DNA of 64,000 bases from Heterobilharzia americana (Eukaryota > Platyhelminthes > Trematoda > Strigeidida > Schistosomatidae). The notes under the pieces are model-generated. The model saw only the letters and a program-made list of their open reading frames with translations, made no database searches and had not been told where the DNA came from. Made by a program: the position numbers and the translations under genes. The number at the start of each line of letters is the position of its first letter. Within the stretch, counting starts at the first letter, position 1. The stretch covers positions 98,636,701 to 98,700,700 of the forward strand of contig OX104134.1 in the NCBI GenBank assembly GCA_944470555.2. The letters run 5' to 3'. Shown piece by piece: positions 11,501 to 22,987 of the stretch.

Positions 11501-12549
11501 AACGATGTACTTATGACTGAGGTTCTAAATTGCTGTGATCGGTCAGTCAGGCTGAGTAACACCTAGTGATTCATTACCAGAAGCCTGATGACTGATGCGT
11601 AAACTTCAGAAAGTGCCAACACATACTACTGGAGAACATGATTAGTTACAAACCGTTCATACTAATTTGTAACATAAACACTGGGGCTTAGATCTCTCTG
11701 ACTTCACGGGATCAGTGGCAAGTTCTTAATGTACGCTATAACTCTAAATGTGAAGACATAAACAGTATCTGTTATGAAGGCTGAAGACCATTAACTACTT
11801 CTTTCGCGAATGAGTTTTAATTCTTCCTTGAACTACTGCACCTACTGAAAATCGAAGTAGATAAAGGTTGTCCTCCTTAGTGATTACTTTGAAGCCATGT
11901 AAACAAAGTAAATTGTACTTTTAATGTAACTTTTTTCTGGTGGATTCGAAGTTTTTTATGCACTATAACTTTTGGAGAATCTTATCACACGTAACAACTT
12001 TTAATTTCCAGTCACCGATTGGTCATTTTCAGCATATAGCCTGTCATGTGGGTGCCTAGATTGTACTGATAATTGGATTTCGATAATCAAAATCCATCAT
12101 TTCTGTTTAGTTGAAATTACCGACAACATTTCACCATCCACGCAACAGCCCATATCCTAAAACGTCCAATCAGAAGAGAGGAGCTAAAAGCCAGGATATA
12201 AAATTATATTCATTGCTCAAAATGTGGCTAGTGGATAATGTTCTAGAGTTTGACATGATAGATGTCGGCCTCGAGTCTCAGGTGGAACAACATTACTCGC
12301 TGAGAAACAGGTATTTCTAACTGATGAATACGTGACAGACAGAAACTCACGTCAATGATTCTTCTGTTAGCAATAAACTATGATAACTATCAATTTCACC
12401 AAATTCATACCTATTTAGGCATTGTTTATTTATAATTGTAGGTTCCCCTTGATGACTTTACTGAACCGAACTGAATGTTCACTCTTGACATCTAGAATCC
12501 TTAAGATGCCTTGAAACTGCTTTACTTTTTAATTCGATGTTTTCGTCTA
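11501..12549. other. Anonymous sequence, no gene seen
   Basis: Contains only a 69-codon plus frame (12,111-12,320) without recognisable features. Confidence 0.5.
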
Positions 12550-12685
12550 GTGACAATGTTTGAAGAGATGGGTGCAAGGTTTGATTCTCAACAGAAACAC
12601 TATCACTCACTGGAGTGCAGACGCAGCAAGATGAATAGTCCCACATAGGCAGAAATGCTCACTCTGGATTCCACTACTACACATC
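12550..12685 (+). repeat. Alpha-type hammerhead repeat, degenerate
   Basis: Plus-strand copy of the Sm-alpha-like repeat. A tRNA-like head (B-box-like AGGTTTGATTCTC at about 12,578-12,590) is followed by 'acactatcactcac' and then an HHR-like block at 12,628-12,662: stem II 'agtcccacatagg', then AGAAATG, then TCTGGATTCCACT just 3' of the expected cleavage point. The CTGATGA core element is mutated (AAGATGA) and the GTC triplet is lost, so no activity is expected. Confidence 0.65.
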
Positions 12686-14600
12686 ATCAAGCAATTTGAA
12701 CATTTTATTTCACAAATAAAAATAGAAGGAAATCAAAATTAAACAAATCTGGTTCCAGTGAATGTAGAAATAGTGAATATAACAAAGGAAGAACAGTATC
12801 TGACAGGACTGTTATTTATTTATTGGGATGAAGAAAACTACGGATCGTTTGTTCAAATAAGAAATAGTTTTTAGGTGTACACAAAAGCCTAAATTTATCT
12901 ACTCCAAGCGTAGCAATCAGTAAAACTGTGTATGTTTCACTGACATTTCCTATTCAGAATTTGAAAGGCTGACTTGATATCAATCGTGACATTTATAGCA
13001 ATATTGTTTTCTTATAGATCAAAATAGGTGTCGGCCATATGTGGTTATCAAAGCTGAAGAATCCGTCTAGATTACCAGATATTCAGTGTCGTTTCCCATC
13101 ATACTTTACTGAGAATATCAATTTACATACGTATAAAAACATTTCGAGGCAAATCTAAGATCGCATTTCCTTAGTTACATACATCACATTTTTCAGATTA
13201 ACACATTCTCCTAATACATAGACTACTCAAAATCACAAGAATAGGATTTTGTTCCGAATTTTACTCTAGATCTTAAGGAGAGAAAACAGAAAAGAGCAAG
13301 AATGTCTTGCTTTCAGATCAAAACACCATTTTTTAGGGAAAACAAAACTAAAGTGGTTTTTTCTAAATTTCTAATTTGACCACTTCATTATTTTTGTAGC
13401 TGAAATCGAAAAATTTCACATCACTTTTTGTTGACGTTGTTAGATCTCTGAAAATGAACCCTTCTTGTCTAGTTGCTTAGAAATGTTTGTACATTTTTTC
13501 CACTTCATCACTTGTTTTGGCTGCTTTTCATGATGCCATTTCTCTATTGGTTGTTCTTTCCCTTGTCATATGCTGAATTACCCATTTACCTCAAGGACAT
13601 CCTCGCTGTATGTAATAAACCATGACCTTATTTTCGTAATCTTCCGATTGAAGTCAACAGCTTTCAGTTCTTTTCTTTTTTCTTCCTTGTTTTTAGCTAC
13701 CGAATTGTGGGGTATTGTATATCGTTTATCGGATATCAAGATTAGGCGTCCATAATATACTACCTCTGAAATTTTCAACACCTTAACCTTCAAATATTCG
13801 TAAATATGCAGATCTAAATCAGTAGTTGAGTGAAAAAATAAGTTTAAAAGTCATGACTTCCAACGTAAACAAATGACAAGAATACAGTTTCAATCGGTCT
13901 GTCTGAAACTGCTGCCACCATCAGACAAATAACAGAACTGATAGCTAATTTGTAATTTGATATGTTGTATTAACCAATGGAACATTGAATAATTGTTTCT
14001 AAATCTACGTTTTAGCCTTCTTAGGTTGATTGGTTACTTTTTAGGAACTATTGTGTACCGTTCTCCCCCTGTAAATATATATATATATATTTTTTTTTTC
14101 TGCGGAACCAAGGCTTGATGACAGTTTATAATGACCTCATCAATCCTCTCCCCTTTTTTGGGTTTTGTTTATGAAATAAATTCAAGTATTTTGACACATG
14201 TAGGATATTACTATAAACAACCTTCATGAGGTCATATATCATGACCTAAATAAGTTGCTTTTAGCTTAGTTTTTAGGGATTTTATGGAACAATACACACA
14301 CAACTGCATTCTATTTGTATTTAAATGACAACAACTATGACCTTAAAACCTGTTGATGAAAAAATACGGGTACAAGATAAATTGTGAAATAAAAATCAGG
14401 TTTCATTGTGAATCATCAAACTGAATAAAAAATATGAAGTGAAGAGATATCTTGTTTTCAACTTGTTTCCCATCCATAAAGATAACATGGTTATGATGAC
14501 CTGTAATAAAGATTGACGCAGAAAGAGAACAGTGAAATTTCGGATCAAAAATATCAGTTCATGACGATTTTAACTTCTATATAATAATTCGATGAAATGT
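12686..14600. other. Anonymous AT-rich sequence, no gene seen
   Basis: Short TA tract plus oligo-T at 14,075-14,100. Two overlapping opposite frames at 13.57-13.79 kb (61 and 71 codons) have no recognisable content. Confidence 0.5.
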
Positions 14601-14765
14601 ATGTTAAGAACTCTCGGTAATATGAATGAAAATCGGTCATAATGGCGTAGATGTATCCACTCCTTGACACCTTCCAAAGGCTGAATATTTCTAATAACTT
14701 TTATCTTCTTACAATTTTTGTATACTATGATATCACTCTTTTTCTATCCACCTACAACTGTGGAA
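14601..14765 (+). repeat. RTE-C 3'-terminal fragment
   Basis: The stretch from 'ctctcggtaatatgaatg' through 'tggcgtagatgtatccactcc' matches the last codons (MNENRS-WRRCIHSL) and 3' tail of RTE-C, as seen at 11,310-11,475. The tail block 'actatgatatcactctttttctatccac' recurs at 11,436-11,466. It is a strongly 5'-truncated insertion. Confidence 0.65.
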
Positions 14766-14989
14766 TGTGACAACATGAGCCAAAAATGCAAGAGACAGCT
14801 GGAGAGCAAACGTCAAAAAGGAGTTTCCTCAGACTACAAAATCAGTTTCATGGAACACGAGCTTTAAGAAAACAGTTTAAGCAAGATGAAAGTGTGAAAC
14901 GAGTAGGAATTCTAAACCATGAATAGAAGAAGTTTTTTCAGTAACTTTCGGCACATTTCTGCAGCAGACAATGACAGTCAGTGATACTT

Positions 14990-15085
14990 CCCAGCCGGTT
15001 AAACCTCAGTAGGTGGAGCGGTGTTCGAACCTATGACCGCCTGGTGGAAAGTCAGCTTCCTAGACTAATGAGCCATATCTACACC
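14990..15085 (-). repeat. tRNA-like SINE head
   Basis: On the minus strand an A-box-like TGGCTCATTAGTCTAGGA (about 15,055-15,072) and a B-box-like GGTTCGAACACC (about 15,012-15,023) are spaced as in a tRNA gene or a tRNA-derived SINE promoter. No cloverleaf with a clean acceptor stem could be drawn. Confidence 0.5.
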
Positions 15086-15224
15086 TAAATCATGAGTATC
15101 AGCTAAGAAACGATTAGGCAACGAGAAAAACTTTGAATTAAAGGATGACGTAATATTGAGGAATGTGACAAGGATGGACTATGATGATGGCAGTGTATCG
15201 GCTAATTCAAAGTTGTCAGCAGTC

Positions 15225-16125
15225 ACAGTGAATATAAGAGTAAAACTTGGGCACTGTGGTAGAATATAATTCCATTCTTGTTAGTTTAATAGATTTACCA
15301 CACAGTGTAACAGCATAGTTCACCGGATCACGTTTTGGACATAATTTATTGTCCATAGTCATATCTTCGCAAGGAAAATATAACTAACATTAGTTACACA
15401 GGTGCCAATAGTAGCAATAGTAATGTTGATAATAGTAGTGGCAATACTGTGAAGAGAGAATTTGAAACCTCAACATTATTACCATACAAAGAAGGCAATT
15501 CAGAAATACTACGAAGGATTCTCAAAAAGGCTGGCTGGGATAAGAGTGGCATTTAAACCTACAAACTTACTTAGAAATAAGCTTTGGGGGTTAGAAGATC
15601 CCACTGATCCAACTAAGCAGAATAGCCTAGTCTACCAAAACCCTTGCAACGATTGTGAGATCGGATACATAAGTTAAAGTAGTCGACTATGGTCAATTAG
15701 TCCATCTCAGTACAAAAGCCTAGCTAGGCCAAAATTGGTAGATCTTAGCAAGATAAGAAATTTAGGCAAAAGCCAGGCCATAACTATGGATGTGATCATA
15801 TACAACCAAACAATAGGATGGGATAGAGTGACAATCCTTAAGACTAACATAGCTGGGTGGATGAAGAGACTGATAATTGAGTTTTTGTTTATCAAATCAA
15901 CATCTAATATATGTGACAGGGATGACTCAGTCCCTGTTCTGGAAAAACTTACTACCCACATCACAAAGGAGGCGAGGAAATTAGGACTGTATAAAGGATG
16001 TCTCAAGGTTGTGTAGTTATCTTAATATGGCGATGGACAATTAATTATGTACGAAACGTGATCCAGTAAACAATACTGTTAAACTGTGACAAATCCAATA
16101 AATCAATAAAAATGGAATATAAGAA
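15225..16125 (+). mobile_element. Penelope-like element fragment with inverted terminal blocks
   Basis: A coding remnant (15,462-16,016) lies between two copies of one terminal block in opposite orientation. The left block (about 15,225-15,370) and right block (about 16,018-16,125) are reverse complements across 'aacgtgatccggtgaac' and 'gacaataaattatgt'. Related solo blocks occur at 1.73 and 8.96 kb. Penelope-like elements are known for terminal blocks in direct or inverted arrangement, which fits. The RT domain is missing, so the copy is a truncated remnant. Confidence 0.7.
15462..16016 (+). pseudogene. Penelope-like RT C-terminus with GIY-YIG endonuclease, broken
   Basis: Pieces in at least two frames. 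The first (15,462-15,677) reads through an AFKPTNLLRNKL block into YQNPCNDCEIGYIS, which matches IYKINCNNCSQHYIG of the 57 kb element, i.e. the Cys-x2-Cys lead-in and YIG of a GIY-YIG nuclease. A stop at 15,677 and a frame change follow. The second frame (15,735-16,016) reads GWDRVTILKTNIAGWMKRL and FIKSTSNICDRD, the nuclease's C-terminal part. In intact elements this nuclease makes the DNA break that primes RT. Here the R..EH part of the active site is destroyed. Confidence 0.7.
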
Positions 16126-16880
16126 ATCAATTTCTGTCATATTATTTCGATATGATCATTTAAACAAAATAAATTTTTACAGGGGAAGAAATTACTTTTG
16201 GACAATTTAAAAACCATGATTTTCTCAGCAATCATATGCAGGTTCATGCTCTGTGCGATGAGGCATACCCATAACACGACGGTTAGTGGCACTATCTATC
16301 TGCATAGACCTCAAGAGGTGGAGTGGAACCCATACTCATTGATTAAAAGCCAACTGTCTTGGCTAATTAGTCACAGAAGAATAATAGTGCTGTAAAATAG
16401 AAAATCAGAGAGTTGTCAAATAAGAGCTTAGAGTTTACTCATGTATATTTTAATTAAATTTCACTGAAAAAAAAATTGGGATATTAAAAGCATTATGTAT
16501 CATTCTCCACTGTAAATGTTACTGAACCAAATGAATTTTTGTTTCGTATTACATAGGCTTTTTCAGTTCATGAGTCCTAATTGCTTGAATTTACATTCAA
16601 ATAATAATAATCTGTTGGTAAGTAACTGAAGAATCCTGAGAGAATGTCATTGCTTATTGTGATTCAACTGTGTCACCTGATGAGCCCCAAACACGACAAA
16701 ACGTGTGTCTCTGATCCCACTGCCAAGTGGGTTAAGACAGTTAACATCAAACAACTCAAGCCAGAGAGGGCAAAAGAGTCTTGATAAACCTATCCACTTC
16801 TTGTAGTTTTTCTCTTCCTTTTCTAGCAAACATTCTTATCAAATTATTAGAGGCAAATGTAGGTTTCGGAGTGTTTTTGA
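16126..16880. other. Anonymous sequence, no gene seen
   Basis: Only 60-65 codon frames with no motif. No repeat relation recognised. Confidence 0.5.
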
Positions 16881-17045
16881 TCATGAACTAACTTCCATTG
16901 GAGAACCACCGAAAACCTGGGAGTACTGAACAGCTGTTTCATCCTTGTGTTGGACCCCTTAACAGTTCTCACTCTTGACGTCGTCGGGGATCCAAATTGG
17001 AAGTCTCATGTTTGACGAAGAGTGCTCTACTCTTTTACCACAAAT
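16881..17045 (-). repeat. Gamma-type hammerhead repeat, degenerate
   Basis: Minus-strand copy. The HHR-like block lies at about 16,921-16,966: a mutated first core (CTGTTAAGG), stem II side GTCC, loop, then AGGATGAAACAGCTGTTCAG with GAAA intact. It continues into the family's downstream 'ccaggttttcggtggttct' block. The cleavage triplet is TTC rather than GTC. Compare 36,021-36,060 for the same 3' part. Confidence 0.6.
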
Positions 17046-17387
17046 TTGGAATTCAGAGGTTCATTTGTTCCAACTCCTGTCAATTTGCCATGTCAGAAGT
17101 TGGATGATTATTTTGATTGGTCAGCTGAAGGACAAAATTATCCAATAAGGTTTTTCCTGTCCATGGAGTAAAGGGAAACAAAGTTGAAATCCAAAATTTC
17201 TACCTTAGATGCTGATGTCTTAGAACATTGGTTTCTATTTAAGCCGCTTCCTATTCAGAACCTTTTTCATTTCTGTCACAAACGGTATTTGTGTACGTGC
17301 ATATATACTACTTAATAAATTTATATATTGTCTATCCTGCTGTGTACGGTTATCATAAATGACTTTATTCATGAACGTGAATCAAAA
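17046..17387. other. Anonymous sequence
   Basis: Nothing recognised in this 340-bp spacer. Confidence 0.5.
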
Positions 17388-17545
17388 AGCTAACTATGAA
17401 ATCGATGGGAAATGATTGGCAGTGGATAACAAGAAGAGCATTTCATCCCATTTCGGACTTATCAGTTGGATGCAAGTTGCTTCCAGTAAGTGTGGCGTTG
17501 TCCTGACTGTCACTCAAACTTAGCATCCATTTGTTCAAACATTAG
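17388..17545 (-). repeat. Alpha-type hammerhead repeat, degenerate
   Basis: Minus-strand copy. The tRNA-like head includes AAGTTTGAGTGACAGTC (about 17,503-17,519). The HHR block lies at about 17,430-17,470: CTGATAA (one base off CTGATGA), stem II GTCC..GGGA, GAAA intact, then TTGTTATCCACTGCC after the cleavage position. The cleavage triplet reads TTC instead of GTC. Confidence 0.65.
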
Positions 17546-18430
17546 GTTAACATGGAACAGGTATAATTGGTTACAATGGCTTGTAGTTACCCCTCACTGA
17601 CTGCAGAGAGTTAATTTAATGTCACTGTTCAAAAGTTTAACTTGAACTTATCCTTTTGTGTGATTTTGTCTATTTACAGTTTGTCATCGAAATGAAAAGT
17701 CTCCTCCTTCACTTCAGTTTATTGTCTTAGATATAGTTCAAAAGTATTAAACTTTTGAGATAGTTAGTTTGTTAAATGAGTGGAAAAACTTATGAGATAG
17801 ACGGTTGAAGTGTTCCAGAACCAAACTCCTACGTCACAGATTAAACTTCCATTGTGGATGCACAGATGAGGCTGAAAAAGTTTGATAGCCATAGCTTTTG
17901 TGAAGCGGAGTATACCTGGTAGTATCAACCTGATATCTGGTGTCCAATGAAGTATTGGATAATTACAATGATTTAAGTTTCGCATAAATAGCTTTTGAAA
18001 ACTGCTAAGAAAGTTACTAGAATTCGTCTTCTAGGCTCTTTCATTGTACTTGATTTACTGTTGTAAATACTTGCTAGTACATATAAATTGGTGAACACAA
18101 CTGAGGTGAAGTAAGCCATATACTTATCCACTGAGGTTTATGTTTTTGCTAACAAACTGCACGACTGAGGTACAGCTAGGTTCTCGCATACTTAATTGGT
18201 AGATAGATAGATAGACCATCAAACTGACTAGAATTTTTTAATCTTGAAACAACTGACAACGTTTGTTTTCTTTGTGTATTTTTGTTTTACTCTTAGGTCA
18301 CACACAAATTCGTCACCAGTGGGCAAGCGATGTAGATTTTTAGTAGTTTCTGAGCATTAAAAAATAGACAGTTAGGTTAATTACTCGTTGATGATGGACC
18401 AGTCTACACAACTCAGTCTTACGGAGGGTC
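17546..18430. other. Anonymous sequence; short GATA tract
   Basis: A short tagatagataga tract near 18,201. A 73-codon minus frame (17,764-17,985) has no recognisable content. Confidence 0.5.
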
Positions 18431-18600
18431 AGTCATGGCCTGTTTAACTTAGTGATTGGGCCTCAAACTAAACAATGAGTGATGGAAGTTCAAATCATCT
18501 TGAGGAAACCATTTTTCTCATGTTTTTCGATGAGTGCCAACAAGCGATAAACCTGGGTCAAGCAGGGTTTCCTGTCGCCTAACTAACTACATACAGAATA
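18431..18600 (+). repeat. Beta-type hammerhead repeat, degenerate
   Basis: tRNA-like head with A-box-like TTAACTTAGTGATTGGG (about 18,444-18,460) and B-box-like GAAGTTCAAATC (18,485-18,496). The HHR-like block follows at 18,526-18,560: (C)GATGAGTGCCAACAAGC, GATAAAC in place of CGAAAC, then GGGTC. After the cleavage point comes AAGCAGGGTTTCCTGTCGCC, the family signature shared with 19.78, 32.12 and 60.67 kb. Confidence 0.6.
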
Positions 18601-19639
18601 CGTACGACTGTTCAGCTTCATAATGGTAATCTCTCCGAAGAAATTTTCCTGCGATGTAAGAAATAAGTTTCAAAAAACACAGCTCTCTTATACATACACA
18701 CTTCTAGTGGATGCACCACATGATCCAGATGACTTGTGTATACGAGAGACCGTGCACTACTCTTATCAGTCAAAGTTTTCTTACAAAAACTGGATGAACA
18801 TTTCACCTATTGTGGTCTGCTCAGATATCGTCAGCTATGTAATAATTTAAGCAAATATATGTATCTGTGAAGGTGTTGTATTTCATTATATAGGATAAGA
18901 ACAAAATTCAGTCTTCCTAGAGAAATATTCGTGTATTCTACGCATTGGAGCATATATAAGTGGTATAATGCATGATACCCCTAGGAAAAGCAAACTGATT
19001 TACCAGTCAATCTCTTTCTCTCCCTCAACAACTGGGCTCCATTTCTGCTGACTGAAAATTTTTTGGTCAAGTTTATTGGCTTTTTTTATTTTGCTTATTT
19101 ATGCGTTTGTTTAGTATTAGATACAGTTTGGTCAGTAATGCAGGATTTCAAAGAAACATATGAACAAACTTAAGTTTATTACATTGTTTACTTATTTATC
19201 ATTGGTGTACCAAATAAAATGTTGAGTAAATAAATGCGAACAAAAACCTATTTTGCTTTCAGGCACGCTCACATAGCTCTAGTTGAGGTAATTTGTAATT
19301 AGTTAACTCAAGAAAGCACAGTGTTTTTACTACTTAAAACAAAGTTGTGAGTAGTAATGGTAATACTGGAAAAGAAGATTTCTGTAGCTAAAAAGGAAGA
19401 CATCTAGATTGCAGATTAAATACGGACAAACTGAATTACACTAACGTATTGTAGAACTTGTGCTGAAGTTAGACGACTGAACATATGATCTAAAGGTTAC
19501 AGGAATTTCACTTTTAATTGTTGAATAACTAATCACTGCTGAAGTTAAGTATAGTAGCTGACTGGACTCAGTCGTCACCTAAAAACCTCACCAGTAACAC
19601 CCATTACTGCAACACCGGGTGAAACTGGTTCAGACCGCT
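18601..19639. other. Anonymous sequence, no gene seen
   Basis: Two overlapping antisense frames near 18.62-18.85 kb (62 and 75 codons) and otherwise short frames. Nothing recognised. Confidence 0.5.
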
Positions 19640-19962
19640 TGGTGTCATTTGCCTGAAAAACCAATCCAAATGAGAACCCTCCTCTGAAATGATGCTCACT
19701 TGTGGTGGAGTAATTCAGGTTACAGGTACCTTTGACACTGTAGATGCACGTTGCTGATGAGTGGCAACATCAAACGTAGGTGGAGCAGGGCTTCCTATCA
19801 AATGCCTCTATCCATCAAACAACTATCGTCTCACTCTGTCCATGACTCAAAAAAAACATACAGCAACTGAATGAAAATAGTGGTGTCATTTGCCTGAAAA
19901 ACCAATCCAAATGAGAACCCTCCTCTGAAATGATGCTCACTTGTGGTGGAGTAATTCAGGTT
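19640..19962 (+). repeat. 241-bp tandem unit with an exact 82-bp duplication; includes beta-type HHR remnant
   Basis: Bases 19,640-19,721 and 19,881-19,962 read identically, so the stretch is one 241-bp unit plus 82 bp of the next. Within the unit, 19,747-19,800 is a beta-type HHR remnant: TTGCTGATGAGT (core CTGATGA at 19,754-19,760 intact), a mutated TCAAACG in place of CGAAACG, GTG in place of GTC, then GAGCAGGGCTTCCTATC. Confidence 0.85.
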
Positions 19963-21815
19963 GTTGTTAGACTCCAAAATACTGTATCCCTGTCCATTGC
20001 CTTTGTTCAGCCCTTCAAAATGTGTTCATCATTACGACAGACGGGTTAAGAAGTATCCATGTTGCTAGCATGCATACTCAACTTATCGACAAACTTCGAA
20101 GTCAAAACTCACTTTTTGATTGAAAATTAAATCTGTAGACTTTGGATATAAGAGAACGGTGTAATGAAGCTTCAGTTTCAGTTCTTTTTCTTCTAGTAGG
20201 CCATACCCTAATTCTGTCACCTAATCTCATCCAACTCCGAAATTGTTTCATCGCCTTCCATACTTCAAAAAACATGAAAATAAGAGCCAATTTACAGATT
20301 AGTTCTTGGATCTGTTCCGTAATTGTATACACTTAACGAGTATTTCGTCATAAACGAACTGCTGAACTTAAAAATCTTTAAACATACCGACTTTTATATC
20401 TCCGCAGTAGTAATAGCTTTTAGGCTACCACATTCAGGATACTTCAGCCAATGGAGCTCTGTTAAAGTGTAGCATCAACAGAATGGAAGCAAATGTTTAC
20501 AGACCCTCTCAGCTCATGGTTTGAAGGATACAACTAATTGGGATGCAATTGTATAATCCTGCCGTAGTTCCCTTCAGAAACCAAAATTTCCAGACTGTGG
20601 TGCTTAGTTTTTCTAAGAACAAGAATAGTAACAAGAAAGTGGGCTAATGAACTGATTTCTGATCAAACAGAGACAATCAAAAAGCAAAACAACCATTTCC
20701 TTTGTTTACGGCTGAGCTCATTCGTGGTGTACTTGATACGACTCAATTCATAGAGTAGATTTAGCTGACCTCAACATTTACTCTAACGGTAGGTAAATTA
20801 AACCTTTCAAGGAAATATAAAGAGTGTGTTCATCGAATTTCTAACCAGTTTTAAACATTCAGATCTGAATATGTATGAGAAACGTATACACTTTTCATAT
20901 TTCTATGTTTCTATTGCAGCACTGTAAACATATGATCTAAATATCAGAATCAAATGTTTTGAGTGGGACCAAAAATTTAGAGCGCTCTCCGTTACTAAAT
21001 ACCCATGAAATATCTAAGTTGATAAAGGATATTGGTGATCGCATAACAACTCCTTCAGTTTGTTTATTTATCTTATTTTGAAACTTGAAAACTGTTGACG
21101 TCAAGCATTAGCGTACTTCTGAATTGATTTCCTCGACTGATAAGTAATTCAATAAGTAATTTTATGTTCACCGGTGAGTTAACTTTTTACTGCTTCCAAA
21201 GTCATTGTGATCAGTATATTCTCGTAGAGACTAGTTGCATTAACACTAACCATTTTGTCTACAATTAAAAGATTGTATATTCTTTTATATATTCTCTAAG
21301 CCAAACAAATTAATAAGTGCAGGTTTTGAACAGTTTCTAACTGGGCCTAATGCTGTCACTAAAGACTTGAGTAGCTCATCAATTATAACCTTTCTGAGAT
21401 TGAACATGAGCCTATCGGGTTAACTTTGCGTATGAACTGCATCAGTTCCATAAGTTCTACTGGGATATTTAGTTTTAAGCATTAGATAAAGTATTTTTGA
21501 CAAATCTAGAAAGGGATTGGTGAATATAAACCCCTGTATGTTTTTCTTAATCTCTAAGTAGGTTCACAGGTTTCGTAATTTCCTCATTTAGTTTTGTTTC
21601 TATTATGATCGTCAACATTGTAAATGTAATCAAACCTCTTCAATACAACCAGTGACTTATCTCCATCTAACTTGATAATTATTGCAGTGTTATCATTCCT
21701 ATAGTTCTAGCCTTGGCAAATTTCGTTTTTTCCATTTTCATTTTATAATTAGTTGATTTATGCATCCATTTCTAACATCAAAAAACTAGATATTCAGCAA
21801 CGAAGACTCTTTTCA
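19963..21815. other. Anonymous sequence, no gene seen
   Basis: Two overlapping opposite frames near 20.10-20.34 kb (76 and 64 codons) have no recognisable content. No repeats recognised. Confidence 0.5.
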
Positions 21816-21861
21816 ATGAAAATGCGATAGAGCTAATAAACAGTCAAACGATTTGGTAATA
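21816..21861 (+). repeat. Left arm of a 46-bp imperfect inverted repeat
   Basis: It matches the reverse complement of 22,942-22,987 at about 40 of 46 positions, including an uninterrupted TCAAACGATTTGGTAAT block. The right arm is part of a Penelope-like RT (the FGNDTF region), so this is probably a plus-oriented scrap of the same element. Confidence 0.6.
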
Positions 21862-22269
21862 TGTAGGTGCCAAGTTAAATGAGATGGCATGAATGCATGA
21901 CTTTTATTGAATGTTGCAATCAATCAAAAAACTAGATGATGTAACGCTGGAAACCATTAATTGTAAGAATGATAATATTGGTAATGATGATATAAGAGCA
22001 CAAAGATTCTTCTAACAAGATGAGAAGTTGAAAAAGGCGAAACAAAACAAACCAGGACTAAATAAAGCTAAGGCCAAAATAGAGATAAAGACTGTACGTA
22101 CTTCTTTTGCACACAAAAGTCAAGCTTCAGCTCATGGATAGCCAAGCCCTCTAATATTTTTTGGAAAATGAGGACGGACAAAACATTAAATTTTTGATTT
22201 AATTCGACTGAAAATCTTCAAATCTTTGGGTTGAATGTTTGCAATCGACTAATTGTTCAAGGCTGGAAG

Positions 22270-22987
22270 GTCTAATCCATCTCCTTTTACTCTTAAAAAA
22301 CCAAACTGGAATATATGTCTGCTATACGCGTAGATAGCAATCTCTGACCAGGGCCAATGTATCTTGCTCCATAGAAACAGGTGGACTGATAGATGAACGC
22401 GGAGGTGGCCTGTCGAAGGACATTGTCTTTCACATATATATAGGACGATTTATGACTAGTAATCGTCAAGTAAAGTTTGGCTGCAACAAAAGTCCTGCTA
22501 ATTGATTTCGAAAGATGACTGTTTAGGATTTCTAAGGTTATATCACCCTTAAATTCTAGATTCATGAATAAAGTCTTTAAACGCAGCTGGTGACTTGGTT
22601 TGCATGTCAAGAAAACCGTACTTCTTAAAAATTCAAGTTCAACCTGAATACAGTCTGTGCTACAAATATTTTTCATATTCAATAATACAGTCAATGAGGT
22701 TTCTTTTCCTCTTGATTGGAATCCAACTGTAGAAATTAATAATCTGTCCATTCCGGGTGGGTTTTCTGTAGATGGATCTTTTTAGTGCTACATCACTACG
22801 TCTCATAATTAGTACGTCAAAAAATGGAGAAGATGATTCCAATTCCATATCTATGGTGAAATCAAGAGGCGAAGGGTAGTTGTTGAACTCGTGTGTAATA
22901 TCGTCCAGTTCTATATCTGAGTCCTAAATAACGAATGTATCATTACCAAATCGTTTGATTGTTGATTAGCTCTATCGTGTTTTCACT
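22270..22987 (-). pseudogene. Penelope-like element RT fragment, broken
   Basis: Minus-strand remnant. From about 22,950 it reads GNDTFVI, corresponding to the VDDTF catalytic motif of Penelope RTs with the first aspartate changed, then IELDDITHEFNNYPS, FTIDMELESSSPFFDVLIMRR and IYRKPTRNGQIINFYS. The same order is seen at 57.4-57.55 kb (FTMEKESNNQLPFLDVLVSR, VYRKSTLTNQ). Frameshifts then lead into a decayed 152-codon frame (22,293-22,751). The GIY-YIG nuclease part is not recognisable. Dead copy. Confidence 0.7.

Noticed and set aside
19640..19962. CRISPR-like direct repeats
   Set aside because: Only two repeat copies with a long spacer in a eukaryotic repeat context; a tandem duplication explains it.
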